A stretch of 64,000 nucleotides of DNA, from assembly GCA_033439795.1 (NCBI GenBank), contig JAUTDP010000003.1, positions 2,728,001 to 2,792,000 of the forward strand, read 5' to 3'. Shown here in pieces: positions 52,532 to 64,000 of the stretch (within the stretch, counting starts at the first letter, position 1; each line of letters begins with the position of its first letter). Origin of the DNA: Sordaria brevicollis. Its lineage: Eukaryota > Ascomycota > Sordariomycetes > Sordariales > Sordariaceae. The notes beneath the pieces were generated by a model that saw only the letters and a program-made list of their open reading frames with translations, searched no databases and had not been told where the DNA came from. A program made the position numbers and the translations under genes.

Positions 52532-53454
52532 GCGCAAACGCATTACCGGGGCCAGTTTGATTTATGGTGATGGACACCAAATTCGAGCTGCGAAAGTATC
52601 GTGACTGCCATGTAAACACATCGCCCCGGGATTACCCTTGATATATGATACCAACAATGAGAGCGGGGTGCTCATTATACCACCATTCGTGCCAGCCCGC
52701 CAGGTAGGCCCAGCACAACAATACAGGTACAACCCAGCCACACACATAAAGCGACACTAATACAACGGATTTCCTGACGAGACGAGTATGTGTAGATGAT
52801 GAAGTCTTAGGGTTGTACACTGGAAGCGGGGGAGAAGTAAGGAAAGAAACGAGGTCTTTTTGGATACTGGCTTCTTTGATATCTTTTTGCAAGGCGCGGG
52901 GAAAAGCCGGAGCAAGTTGGATATTGCGTGTGAATGTATTATCTCTCTGTTACTACGTACGCTTATTTAACGATGGATACCTAATTGTGTCACCGAGATC
53001 TGGCTTTTGTTGTGCATATGCTCTTGCCTTAATCACCAGTTTATCTTTTCATTATCAGTAGCTATCGGCTGGAGAAAGCATGATGGGATGATGTCATGAG
53101 GATGCCAACACCACGCGCTCCTCTCGGGACCAGTTGTACCGTAGCCCAGCTATGTCCGTATGAACCCCGTGGTAACGTCTTTCTTCGGCTTTGAACTATC
53201 TTGCCGGACACAGGGTATCGTGCCTTTCTCCATGTTCGGGTTGCGAGACATTGCTGGAGCGCCTGCCTGAGACACGCCTTTACGTTGTTCATGCCCTTTC
53301 CACTGTTCACGATCAAAGAGCGCCAGTGGCCCCATGGTCGTTTGATCAACGCTCTGACATCGCTGCGTAAAATGAGCAGCCTGGTACCCACCAAGACTAC
53401 CCGCATCGCTATTCTAGCTCGACTCGTGCTGATGCTATCTTCACTCGACGCCTC
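52532..53454. other. intergenic, convergent WSC-like gene and SNF8
   Basis: 920 bp holding the two 3' UTRs. No gene or repeat was recognised. Confidence 0.55.
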
Positions 53455-54381
53455 TCAGTCAAAGCCTTCCAAGGGGAGATCCCCTTCCAGCATGAATCCA
53501 GGACTCCAGTACTCCCACTCGATACCCTGCTTATCGACCCAGAGCATACCCTCGCCAACGAGATCCTCTAGTGCCGTTTGTGCTCGCGCTCTTGTCCATC
53601 GCAGGTTATCCATTAGCATGGACACGCTGACGTAGCCCAGCACCTGGGCAGCCTCTAGCACGGCGCTCTGGTCTGTGTTCAGCTCTTTGGGCACGGATCT
53701 GATATACTGCTTGCTTCCGACCTTGATGACTGAGTATGCTGACCCCAGAGGCTTGAGTGTCCCTACTGCGCGAAGGATATCATCCCTGGTTTAAATCTAG
53801 AGTTAGCATCGCCGTTCTTTTTCATCGAAACACACGCCCACACTCTTCATCAAGAGCAACCTCAAAAACGAAGAAAAAAAGAGAAGAGAAGAGATGACCT
53901 ACTCAGTAACGCCCTGCACCCCCATCCCCTCCACCCTCCCCCTTACCACCCGCTCCCTCACCATCCCCACCTCAATCAACCCGCCGTTCTCCCCCCTCGT
54001 TTCGCCACAAACCTCCACCACCCTCACCGCCAACTCAAAATAAAAATCATTCACCGTCCGCCCCAGCAGCTGCGCCCACATACTATCCCCTCCCTTTCCT
54101 CCTCCTCCTTTGGCGTCATGATTACTAGCCAAAAGCGGATCCACACCAATAGCGGCGCACATGCGCGCAAACTGCGCGCGAAAGGAAGGGTTGGATTTGA
54201 TGTCTTTGGCGTGCGTGGCGGCGAATTGTTGCAAGAGAGAACGGAAGACGGAGAGTTGGGTTTCGAGAGCGGAGGCTTGGGAGGAGCGTAGGGCGGAGCC
54301 GTGCGTGGCGTATTGGGCGGAGGTGAGGCGTGAGCGGTCGAAGGCAGCGAGGCCGACTGCTTTGTTTTTGCGGTGGGACAT
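53455..54381 (-). CDS. VPS22: ESCRT-II subunit SNF8/VPS22
   Basis: Exons 54381..53903 and 53785..53455 give 269 aa (yeast Snf8 is about 230). The 117-nt intron splits the codon for E in [18 protein letters not shown]. The start [15 protein letters not shown] is close to the conserved EAP30/Snf8 N-terminus (R..VG..A). Next comes the helical [45 protein letters not shown], a Gly-rich insertion GGGGKGG, and two winged helices; the second has [38 protein letters not shown]. The end EYWSPGFM matches the family. Role: on endosomes it joins Vps25 and Vps36 in ESCRT-II for sorting of ubiquitinated cargo into multivesicular bodies. Confidence 0.95.
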
Positions 54382-55172
54382 TTTGGGACTATGAGTGGCT
54401 ATGTGGGTGGCGAATTGCCTTTGGTGGTTGTGAAGACCGGCTTTTGTCTTCAGTGATGTGTGAAAGAGTGAGGGAGGTGCGTGTTCTGGTGGCCGGCGAT
54501 GAGGTAGGTAGGTGTGCGGTGATTGACTGATGGATTGGAAAGTGCCGAGGCCTGTTGGTTGTCGAGGTTGTGGAAGATCTGAGAGTGTAGTCGAGAATGA
54601 GATGAAGATGGAGGTTGAAAGCGGAGAGTTGAGGTTGATGTCGGGTGGACGAAGTCGGAGTGGGATCCGGGGAAGCGGGTGGAGGTGATGGCGTGCATGT
54701 GGCAGGTGGGGCGCATGAGGAGACCCTTCCCCGTCCCGTCACCGGGATTGCGAAGTTCTATCGTGACGTGTTTTGCATGGTTACGCTTCAGTTTGTACTC
54801 TTTCCTATTTTCGACTGGACATCGAAATGACGATGAACTTGCTTTTGATCCCGTCTATTTTGATCGTTCGATATTTCGAACTTTGAACCGGTGATATAAG
54901 ACCGTCAAATACGGAACAACCCCATTTCTCAATTCCACTAATGCACATTGTTTTTCACACTAACGTACATATGCAAACATGAGACCATCTGGGCAGATGG
55001 GGACGGGTATTTAAGCGGATGGTTTCGCACGTTTTTTTTTTTGAGATTTTTCCTTTCTCTCTTTCCTCGGACCCATCAAATTATCGGTTCCTAGTCCTGT
55101 TGGATCTCAACCAGGCTCTCACCCCGCCAAAGGTCCTTTGGATGCAAACCTGGATGCAAGTGGCTCGCCTCC
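54382..55172. other. intergenic, SNF8 promoter and AAR2 3' UTR
   Basis: 790 bp. AGGTAGGTAGGT lies at 54502..54513. No gene was recognised. Confidence 0.5.
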
Positions 55173-56762
55173 TCAATCATTGAACGAAACCAGTCCGACC
55201 TCCCTTCCATGTTCATCCAGATCAACTACAACCGGCATATCGTCATCATCGTCTTCATCCTCGCCTATCTCGTCCTTCCGTTGAGCCTCCTCAGCCTGTG
55301 CATTTTTCTTGGATCCCAGGTCCCATCCCCGAGTGAACAACCACGCCTCCAGTTCACCAAAAATGACCCTTGTGGTCGACTGCTCAACCGTGACCGCATC
55401 ACCAAGCCCATTCAACACTTCCTCAAGCTTCCTGGCATATGTAGCCAATGCCGTCCTCAACCGCCGCCTGTGTTGAAGGTTGAAGAGGTAGATGGGTCTA
55501 TCCGGACTTGGCCCAATGGTGTGCTCACTACGACCTTTCTCCTGCTCTTCCTCGGACGTGGACTCGATATAATCCTCTGTGTAGACTATCTGCGCGTGCA
55601 GTGTCCTAATCAGCTCAACAGTGAGAACCGGATATGACAGAACAAGACGATATGACCGCAAAATGATCTTGAGGACAAGATCCCACCATTGCTCCATGCA
55701 CGCGTGGTTGCCCAGGTGGGTGCCTGTTAGGAACGTGAACTGTAGCTCGGCAATAATATTAGACGGATCAAAACTGAAGTCGGTAGTGCGAAGAAGGGCC
55801 AGAACTCGATCGGTGGTGTCTTCGACAACGTCTCGTCTGGCCGGATCGGAGTCGAGAAGTTTGAGGTCTTTGAAGTCTTGGCCGAAAAGGAAGTGGAACT
55901 CGTTGGATTGAACCGACTTGTACTGGGTCCGGTATGCTTCACCAGCCGCACCATCGGCCGAATCGACTAGCCAGGCGTCAACCGACTTCTTTCCAGTAAT
56001 TCGGGTTAGGAATGGCTTGGATATGGCGTGGGTTAGCTGCTGCCACATCTTGGCCGCATTGGTGATGAAGGATGGCTCGTTCCGGCCAGCAATCGAAAAC
56101 GGCATCGGCTGGGAGGTTTTGGCAGCACTTCCCTTGGATCCACCTCGCATGTCGTACGGCTTCAGCTTAGGGTATACGGACTCGAGTCTCTCGGCCTGTT
56201 GTTGTTCGGCGGCTTGGTTTGGAAGGCTAGAAAGAACCTCGTTGTACTGGTCCCATTGCTTCACGTACACTCGGCCGTTCTGCTCCTCGGCAATATACCA
56301 GTATCCGTTTCGGGATGTGGCACCCGGTTGCTGAACCCACAGAAAATGAGTACCTGCGGGTATGTCACGGAAACCGAGAAGGCTTTCGCTGGTGGTTACG
56401 GCCATGTCGTCATGACCCACGATGAACTCCTGGGGGAGCGATAATAGCAAGAAGACATCTCCGTGGTCAAGACAGCTGCTTGACTGTGCCAATGATGGCA
56501 TGTCATGGTCCGACTCATCGCCTCTGGCAACGGAACTCATGTTGGTGGATGGAATGGCGCGAGGTTCTGGTCGCTGGAGGTCTGGGCTTGTTGAAGGAGT
56601 CCGATATTGGAGGAACCTCTGAGATTCGGGAAGCTGGATGATTGGCTGCAGCAATGAAGGGGTGGGGCCGCTATCACTGCCTGCCGACTCCGGGGTCCCC
56701 GGCCGGAAGTGTTTGCACAATGATCTCGTCCACGCTTTTGGTCCATCTTTATATTTTTCCAC
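55173..56762 (-). CDS. AAR2: AAR2, U5 snRNP assembly factor
   Basis: Single exon, 529 aa. After an N-terminal extension of about 100 low-complexity residues, the AAR2 N-terminal domain begins with GDVFLLLSLPQEFIVGHD, followed by LLGFRDIPAGTHFLWVQ, the conserved GF.G...IP.G.HF pattern. The C-terminal helical domain is seen in IIAELQFTFLTGTHLGNHACMEQWWDLVLKIILRS, with YPVLTVELIRTLHAQIVYTEDY. The tail is acidic (DEIGEDEDDDDDM). Role: Aar2 holds Prp8 (RNase H and Jab1 domains) in the cytoplasmic U5 precursor and is released after phosphorylation so that Brr2 can bind. Human AAR2 is about 384 residues, so this one is long because of its N-terminal extension and linkers. A second in-frame ATG (MSSVARGDE) lies near residue 75 and could be the real start. 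Confidence 0.87.
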   Translation of the reverse strand: MEKYKDGPKAWTRSLCKHFRPGTPESAGSDSGPTPSLLQPIIQLPESQRFLQYRTPSTSPDLQRPEPRAIPSTNMSSVARGDESDHDMPSLAQSSSCLDHGDVFLLLSLPQEFIVGHDDMAVTTSESLLGFRDIPAGTHFLWVQQPGATSRNGYWYIAEEQNGRVYVKQWDQYNEVLSSLPNQAAEQQQAERLESVYPKLKPYDMRGGSKGSAAKTSQPMPFSIAGRNEPSFITNAAKMWQQLTHAISKPFLTRITGKKSVDAWLVDSADGAAGEAYRTQYKSVQSNEFHFLFGQDFKDLKLLDSDPARRDVVEDTTDRVLALLRTTDFSFDPSNIIAELQFTFLTGTHLGNHACMEQWWDLVLKIILRSYRLVLSYPVLTVELIRTLHAQIVYTEDYIESTSEEEQEKGRSEHTIGPSPDRPIYLFNLQHRRRLRTALATYARKLEEVLNGLGDAVTVEQSTTRVIFGELEAWLFTRGWDLGSKKNAQAEEAQRKDEIGEDEDDDDDMPVVVDLDEHGREVGLVSFND

Positions 56763-59444
56763 GACGACAACACATCTGGAAACTTAAGCAGCTCAACACG
56801 ACACACGATAGACTCCATACCCGAGAAGTAACATATTGACCAAACATTCAATCGGAAGCCTCCTCAACATCTCAAACTCGTGTCGCGTGGGTGAGACGGG
56901 ATTGTCACTTCTGCTCTCTTAGTCTCTGATCAATCACCACAAACATACATCTCATCGAATTCGCATCCACAATAACGGCAATCGAAGTCACTCTCATCAC
57001 ATTTCGTTCGAATATGGACTTGGGGCCCGCGACAGCCCAATGCTTGAAAAGATTTTGCTGATGAGTGGGGAGGCTAAAATACAGTGTGCTCCTGAACGAC
57101 CTGTGAAAAACAGGGCGGATTGGCCGTAGGGCTTAGTGCCTTAGGGCTGAATCGCTGATGTTCCCCGTCAACCAACCTCAACCGCGACTTTAGCGCCATC
57201 GTGGTCTCCACCTATGAACCGCAAGTGGAATTTGTTTCCAGACGGATGACGACTTGAACTGAGACTAGAATTTACGAAAGAGAGGCTTCCCATTCAATTA
57301 TTGCCGTATCAAATGTTTACCAAAATTGAGGGGTGACAGGTGGACCAGCAACCCAGAAAACTTCTAGTGTCCTCGCCGGGTCGCTTGCTGATGACACTTT
57401 TACCCATTTCACTTATCCCGTGCAGTTGAGATTTGTCTGGAGGACTATTGACATTGTTTCTAAGCTTCGGTCTGAAAACTCTCTATTCGAAAGTTCTATG
57501 CTGACTTATCGTTACGAAGTATTTTTACCATAGCCCTCAAGCGCGAAGTGCAAGACCTCGTGTGCCAACAGTCACTTCCCTGTACCGGTGTACCAAACAC
57601 TGTTGGTCGTAATTCTTAGAGGTTTGCCACACAGTCTGTATGTATCAGCTCCCGACTCTACATGAATTTTAGATACACATACTTACTGTGTGCAGGTACG
57701 ACCGGGCAGAGAAACCAGCTGCACTGTAACCCGAGCCGACATTACCACCCTTCGCATGACCGGTCTACTGTCAGGGGTTCCCTGGAAGTAGAAGACTGGT
57801 TCTGGCTGTGTAGCCATGGTCGTCAGCCACGGGAGCAGTTCTGTTCCATTGCACCGGGAGAGACCGGCCACCCGGCCATGTTGTCTGTCTCTCTCCGCCT
57901 ACAGTACTGTGTTAGGTGATTCCGTCCCCTGTGGCTGTTCGGAGAAGCTCCCGATATGTCGTGTTACTGTGACCCTAGGGAGGAGCAAAAAGCTGCGAGT
58001 ACTAGGGTAGATGGACTGGAAACTCTGTGGATTTGATGGTAAACCAGTCGGTTCTTCTGATGAGCCCCCCGCTCGTACATGTCCATTTGGTGAGATTGTT
58101 CTTGGATGATGGTGTTGCTTTGTTTCTTCCAGTGGTCTGAATATGTGGCTCGGATCAGGTTGGCTTTGACTTCTGGACTGAAATGACATCTTGGAAACCA
58201 AGTGTCATTGATGTTCACTAATGAATAAAATTGAATCCATTACCTTTGGTTGCCATTAGCTTTCCTTATCTAGCCAACGTCTTTACACGCCTTCAGGGCG
58301 TCTATCCCACGCAAGCCAACTCAGCCACAGGTTGCGGACTCTCTTCCACCCACGTGGGAACGAAAACCAAGCAGTAATGTTTCGCAAACTTTAAATCCAC
58401 AATTCGCTAATTCTGTTTCCTCCAACCAAATCGACTTCCACCGAACCACGCGGAGTGACAATGCCGATATGGGCGAGTTGCACATGCGTGCGTGTTTTCC
58501 GGTTTAGCCAGCGAATTACAACAAGCCATCTATCTATCCCTCATTGCTGTGCTTTCGAAAAGTTGTCCAAGTCAAGTCAGACGTGACACAGTGGCTCGTA
58601 TCTCGGGGCTATCTTTCTTCATGCTGTACTCGTCCGTCTGCGGACGGACGGAATTCGTCCCTTGTCTAAGTATGCTTTTAGCGCACTTCCTCACTTTTAC
58701 TAATGGCTGGTTGTTGTTTGATGTCCTTATCCTTGTCAGTCTTTCTTGTCTAGATGGAAAACTCTTTGAAATCTCTCTGAGGGCTAGGTGAATGCGTGCA
58801 TTTCTCGAATCATAACTGTCAACCAGTTCACTGGTTCGCCGTTCGGCTCAATGCCTGTCTTGTTCAAATAATGATATATATTTTTTTTTCCTTCTTTTGA
58901 AAAGTGTGTCTTTATCACAGTCGTCAATTTGTACCTTCAGCCGCGCTGTTATCACCAACATGTCACATTTATCGCAGAAAGATACGAGCCGGCAACCGCG
59001 GAAGAAGAACCACCCGGCACGCTCCGAAGAAACCGAAGAGTGGACCGTAAAAGTTAGTAGCGCCTGCCATGTCGATGCAGTTCAATAATTCCACAAAAAA
59101 ATTAAGAGCGATGGAACACTAGCTACACGAAAGTGTGGTTGCACAGACCATAAACTTTGAGGGTTCAGGTAGGTACCTATCATTTGAACTTGAAGTTGAC
59201 GCTAAAACATCCCAACAACCAACATGTTTTCATACCCGAACCTCAACAGGCGCCGGCGCCGGGCGGGAGCTAATTTGGCGATCGATATTGTTGATGGACA
59301 CTAATTCTTGACTAGTGCGCGGACGCTAAATCGGACCAAACATTCAGGTTGATCGCGTGGAAATTTGGGAATAAACTTAAATGTGACTGCATGAGTCGTT
59401 TAGCGGTAGATACCTACCTTTCTCTTTTACGTACGTCCGTCCTG

Positions 59445-59446
59445 AA

Positions 59447-59477
<31 letters not shown>

Positions 59478-59483
59478 AAAAAA
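59445..59483 (+). repeat. A-rich tract with interspersed G
   Basis: About 39 bases of A runs separated by single G. It resembles the tract at 42954..43007. Confidence 0.85.
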
Positions 59484-62336
59484 GGTTCAGGTACCTGCTT
59501 TTGTTACAGCCTGGGGTACATTAGGTTGTGCATACTACAGATGTTTGGAATTTGGAGAGTCGTTGTTAGAGCTTGGGGAGACTTTCAACTCGGGTAACAT
59601 CTTGACGTCAGAAAATTGAAATAAATCGTTTCTTTCTTCAGTCTTTGGACAGCGTATGTGTATCCATCGTCTACTGCTCTCTTGTATCCATCTTCGAATA
59701 CTTAAGAGTTCTGTTGGCCGGCCGTGTAGTTCATGGGGAGGTCCTCCCTTGTAGCTACGTAACACTAACATGCAAGCCAAGCAACGTCGACAGGAAAGGT
59801 GAAACCCATCTGCATGGATGCCACGGATGAGTACTCTAGCAGCCGTACGTGTTAGCCAGGTACCTTACCATCCGTTACAGGCTTTCTTTCTTTCTGAGAG
59901 ACTCTGCCCTTTTCTCAGCCTAGGGTAATCATCCATCCTTGACTTTCTTTTCTCTTTTCCTTGTCTTTCAAGAATCCCGTGGCGACTGAACGATAATTCG
60001 GTTGTCTTGTCAGTATGCATGGCGGCAGAAAGCAACCGGATTTTAAAGTTCATGCGGGAATAATGCAGACATAGGGGGCACGCATGGCAAAAAAGCGAGG
60101 TTTGCAATTCTGTTGTTTTGCTGCTCTCCGCAAAGATGCTCCCCGAATTTAGTGCCCGCTGATACCTTCCGATGCAGACACAAGAGACTGATGGTGCTGA
60201 GCCTTGTAAGCTGTAAGGTACAGGCTAATGCTACCCCAATATCAAATAGTTGACGCTAAAGAAAAGGATGGGGTTTAAAGATGTAAGGTTAGATAGGCAT
60301 GTAAGCTCAAGTACGGTATGTGGGGTAGTTATGAGATAGCTATGAAGTCAATCTTACGCGAAAACTTTATCATTGTCGCTTTTCCTTCGTCCGTACCGCT
60401 CCAACTGCACTTCTGGGGCTGTGATGAACAAGCGTGACATGAGTGTAAGGGTCGAACCACTAGAAGACTTTGAGTGTAACTTTGAATGCACTGAATTGAA
60501 GATGAGGAGGAGAAAGCTACATCTTTGTGGACCGGGGAGACCTCCAGTCTTATATTCCTTAGGGCATCCCATGTACCAGGCGTACCTGCGCCACACTCTG
60601 GGATGCGGTTGCGGTACTTGTGTCGCTCTGGTTATCCAACCATGGAAGGTATTGTAAACAGCAAGTCAGGTACCGCCCATACATGGGCAAGTATTCTCGG
60701 CTAGGTAGAGGTAGGTAGATGCCGAGGCTGTGAAAAATACCTAGGAAATCAGATGATGAGGGTCAGGTCAATTGAGTTCGTGAACGAGAAATGAGAGAGT
60801 GGCATCACATTGGGATTCGAAGAATGAAAACTCACCTGGTAATGAAAGTTGGAGCCCGGAGGATACTAGCGTGTTCCAAAATCTCATATAATACTTAGGT
60901 TAGTTCCCGCTTTGCTCGTCCGTCCGTCGTCGCCGCCGCCACCTCCGTCGTTGCTGGCTTGGGCTTGGATGCTGCTACCGCTTCCCGTCCCTTGGGACTC
61001 CTTGAGACTGGACCACCAGATCCGACCGACGGACCCTTCCCACTTCTTTCTCGCTTCTGTGCCATCATCCCACCATCTTACCACGTGTTAACTAACTGAA
61101 CCCAACTAGTGTACCGCTGCTACGGTACGCTATTCTTGCCGTGGTTTAGTTCCCGTGCTTAGGGCTTGTGTGTCAATGCAATGGTACGTACCAGAGAAAG
61201 AAGACGGGAACCATTGACGACGAGCTTGGATCCATGACGACGTAGATCTTGGTGCCGTATGACTCTGCTTGGTGATGAAACGGATATGTCTTAAATGGTT
61301 CGCCTCCACAAAAGTTCGGTTCGAGAAATGCTCTTGTTAATTCTAGAGCACGTTTCTTATCGTCAGCAACTGTGTTCTCTCTTCGTGTTCACGCGTTCTG
61401 TTCACCTGGTGGCTATTCGGACACCGTACGAGACACTAGGGTCCAGTATATGCAGCGATGCTGTCTTGCATTCCCCCCAACTCGATGGATGGCCACAGGG
61501 GATAGGGCAGGGGGGTTCGGAACTGCGGGCTTGGGACGAAGTCAGCCCATTCAGCGATGAGTGGTACAAGGGAGGCGACGGCCGGGTTTGCTAGAGTCAC
61601 AAGAAGGATTCACACACTCAGTTAATTAGTATTCACTGGCACTCCCAGCCTAACCTGAACCAAAATGTTCCGCATCTTTTCTCGAAAGCAAAGAATGGAC
61701 TCGGATACCTACCTTTAACCAGGCCCCCTGTATGCACGTCATATGGTCAATATTTTTGATCCAGTCTTCCGCTGAGCCTCAAGAGCCTCCTCACCTTAAA
61801 AGGTCTATAAGGATCTTTGACATGCACAGGTCATGAGGCTGCATAATCAGGTGATAACATGCAGTCAAGAGAGAAAGGAGCAAGCTCGGGGTATGAACAT
61901 CACTATTACTCTCTACTACGCACTTCTATCAATTCTTTTTGTCCTTTTTTAAGGAACTGACAACGTACTGGTATCGTCGCCTTTCGTTTTATAACGCTCC
62001 ACCTCCCGCTCCCCATGCACCCTCTAACATGCAAAGCCAAATGAGACCCCGAAAGCCAGTATAAAATGAAAATGGTATAGTGCCAGGAAAATGCATAGCA
62101 AGGGGATTTCTTCATACACCAGCCCCATAAACCGATATTACACCAGCCCTTCGCACAATGCTCGAGTTGCCTCATCCATCGTAACACTCTCCTTCTCTTA
62201 TAATCCAAACACTGACCAAATACAGCAAATGCAGCGTACCAATATCATAACAGCATACAGAATAGTTCTGGATATTTTCCTCAACGCCTTAAAACCTCAA
62301 CGCCTCCGGAGGGCCAGGATCAATTCGTGTCGTTCA

Positions 62337-62383
62337 CGCGCGCGCGCGCGCGCACACACACACACTCTCTCTCTCTCTCTCTC
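62337..62383 (+). repeat. compound dinucleotide repeat (CG)n-(CA)n-(CT)n
   Basis: About eight CG units, then about six CA units, then about nine to ten CT units without a break, in or near the 3' UTR of the CON7-like gene. The alternating CG/CA part can adopt Z-DNA. Confidence 0.9.
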
Positions 62384-62420
62384 GCTTTGAATCTTGGTCA
62401 TACACTTCAAGAGTAAACAG

Positions 62421-63660
62421 TTAAGCCTGTCCATTGGCATCTGATTATGTTAGCATTCGTTTCGTCAGAAAGATGACACTGTTTGGCACTTACGTTGGGC
62501 GGTGCTATAACCATTGGGGTGATAGGGGGAACCAGAGCCGGGAGGGTAGTTCTGGTAAGCGGGACCGTTGTATTCCGGAAGAGGATACTGCGAGACTGGC
62601 GTGTTGGAGCCAATTGGTGGAAGTTGAACGGCACCCCTCGAGGCATACGAGTTGTTCTCGGTACTCTGTGTTGTTTGGGTTGTAGAAGCTGCGCGCGCGC
62701 GTTCCTCGGCGGCCTTGCGTTGCGCTTCCTCCTCCTTCTTGCGAGCCTTCCACTCCTTGCGAATCTCCTTGAACTCTACAAAGCGGAACCAAATATTAGC
62801 AACAGGTTCCCAGCGCCAATGGCTTTACAGGTCGAGCATACCTTCAGGAGTCCGCTTTGTGCCGTGCGACTGCATCGTGACGTGCGCGTTCAGATGGTTG
62901 AGGGTACCGTACGCCTTCTCGCAGCCATTCCATCCGCACTTGTACATGCGCTCGATTTCCTCGAAGCGTCGGCGTGGTCGCTTATGTTGAGTGGAGCCGG
63001 GGATAGGGACGAATGAATAAACCTGCTTTAACTTGTCGATTAGACCCAATTGTTTGCTACATCCAACTCAATGGAAGACTGCGTACCTGGTTTTGCCGAG
63101 TTTGAGCGGGAGCGGGAGAATGTGTAGGTGGGAAGACGGGATGCCCCTGCATGGGACCGTTTTGCTGATATGCACCCCAGTTGGGACGGGGCTGAGCATA
63201 AAGTTCGGCACCAGGAGCGCTGTGCTGGTATGGGCTGGTGACATCGGGAGGAGGAGGCGCGTAAGATGAGTAGGCGGGATGTGGGTAGGCATGTCCAGGA
63301 CCCGACATGCTGTTGGATGAAGGTACGCCATTGCTAGGATGGCTCTGGGAGGAGCGATATCCCATCATCGTGTCCGGAAAACTGGCACTTCCACGGTGTC
63401 CCGCGTACGAGTATTCAGAGGCGGGGGTACCAGAGGGGGCCGGATAGGGCTGGCCGGGGGCAGGGGCGGCTGGGTAGACGGAAGGGCGGCCTTCTTGCTG
63501 TGTTGTGTAAGGTACAGGACCGGGTGCTTGCTCTGCGACAGACGAGGCTTAGTGAGTGAAGACAGCAGGAGACCAGGCAAGGCAAGAACACACCTGAGTG
63601 AGAGTACTCGGGGGGAGTCCGGTCCGTGTTATTTGTCGTGCTGTTGGTATGGTGTGACAT
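62421..63660 (-). CDS. con7: CON7-like C2H2 zinc-finger transcription factor
   Basis: Five exons, 63660..63594, 63532..63087, 63022..62842, 62775..62494 and 62440..62421, give 331 aa; the last exon is only 20 nt and ends ANGQA. Introns are 61, 64, 66 and 53 nt. The first half is Pro/Tyr/Ser/Gln-rich (SYAPPPPDVTSPYQ). A single C2H2 finger lies at about residues 198-224, C200-X4-C205-X12-H218-X5-H224, in ERMYKCGWNGCEKAYGTLNH, preceded by the basic KRPRRRFEE and followed by a long basic/acidic helix (FKEIRKEWKARKKEEE). This combination matches Magnaporthe Con7p, which controls conidium shape, appressorium formation and cell-wall genes. The equivalent role here is inferred. The start is MSHHTNSTTNN; an upstream in-frame ATG at 63702 would add 14 residues. 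Confidence 0.88.
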
Positions 63661-64000
63661 GTTGGGTAGACTTGGCTCGGGATGGAGGTTCCCACGTCCC
63701 AAACTTATAATAAAGGCCGGACAGCTATAGCGCGAGGCTAACGATACGGGGCAAGAACCGCTAAGAAGAGCGGACAGCTATGGCCGGACCACACCACCAA
63801 AGAGGAAGCCGGACACTAGCAAGGGGTGCCGGTGGACTAGAAGCCTGGGCCAAGTCGAAAAAAGAGACGGCGGGCGATCTAACAGATGCAGGTTGGCCGT
63901 CCGTCGTGGGTATATCTCACTGGACAGCAAGTAAATGAGAAGGAAGACAACGGTATTCGTTGCGTAACTCTCGCAAGGGGTTTCTGGGCTGCCGCTTTTT
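63661..64000. promoter_or_regulatory. upstream region of the CON7-like gene, cut by the window edge
   Basis: 340 bp that should hold the 5' UTR and the start of the promoter. It contains an imperfect direct repeat: GCGGACAGCTATGG (63770..63783) and GCCGGACAGCTATAG (63716..63730). Confidence 0.5.

Larger units (their letters stand above)
56763..62420. other. 5.7-kb non-coding stretch between AAR2 and the CON7-like gene
   Basis: Upstream of AAR2 and downstream of the CON7-like gene. No frame has a recognisable domain. It holds an A-rich tract (59445..59483), a GGCGCC tandem palindrome (59249..59260), several ACCTACCT motifs, and the compound dinucleotide repeat near 62337..62383. Confidence 0.5.

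Noticed and set aside
58050..58145. Possible C/D snoRNA (CTGATGA ... CTGA)
   Set aside because: No terminal stem, and the bases before box D do not match an rRNA stretch that I recognise.

Overview
The window is nuclear DNA of a filamentous ascomycete (Pezizomycotina, probably Sordariomycetes and perhaps Sordariales). Evidence: short spliceosomal introns with GT..AG ends and CTAAC/CTAAT branch points; a Woronin-sorting-complex-like peroxisomal protein; a HET-domain protein; a CON7-type zinc finger; and long non-coding gaps between compact housekeeping genes. No bacterial-style operon, CRISPR array, tRNA or 5S rRNA gene was seen. All gene models below were joined by hand from reading frames and splice signals, and coding lengths were checked for divisibility by three.

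Layout. 1-0.7 kb: the 3' part of a mitochondrial ISA2-like Fe-S assembly gene whose start lies left of the window. 1.1-3.7 kb: a divergent ribosomal-protein pair, RPL7 (-) and RPS14 (+), separated by only 336 bp; RPL7 intron 2 carries a box C/D snoRNA. 5.5-8.3 kb: eIF3c (-). 9.8-17.0 kb: PRP8 (+), without an intein. 17.0-22.5 kb: a long non-coding stretch leading to a Myb/SANT gene (22.5-23.6 kb) with an apparent +1 shift near its start. 23.6-31.2 kb: a 7.5-kb gene-poor stretch holding a roughly 390-bp MITE-like element. 31.2-32.5 kb: a mitochondrial ketopantoate-reductase-like gene (-), divergent from RAD26/CSB (33.4-37.0 kb, +). 37.4-38.2 kb: a hemerythrin-domain gene (+). 39.5-42.0 kb: the DEAD-box helicase DBP2 (+) with an unusually long 505-nt intron. 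43.6-46.4 kb: a HET-domain membrane protein (-). 47.0-48.9 kb: an unrecognised Cys/His-rich protein (-), also with a probable 5' frameshift. 51.4-52.5 kb: a Mpv17/PMP22-family protein, probably WSC (+). 53.5-54.4 kb: ESCRT-II SNF8/VPS22 (-). 55.2-56.8 kb: AAR2 (-). 56.8-62.4 kb: non-coding. 62.4-63.7 kb: a CON7-like C2H2 factor (-).

How the genes relate. There are no operons; genes are independent units and several pairs share divergent promoters. Two translation genes (RPL7/RPS14) are tightly head to head, and eIF3c adds to the translation theme. PRP8 and AAR2 lie 38 kb apart and encode partners in U5 snRNP assembly, but this closeness may be chance. The most interesting items are the intronic snoRNA in RPL7 (yeast RPL7A/B introns host snoRNAs for the same rRNA stretch), the long late intron of DBP2, the MITE, the two apparent N-terminal frameshifts, and the unassigned Cys/His protein. 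I saw no evidence for a wholly new multi-gene system.
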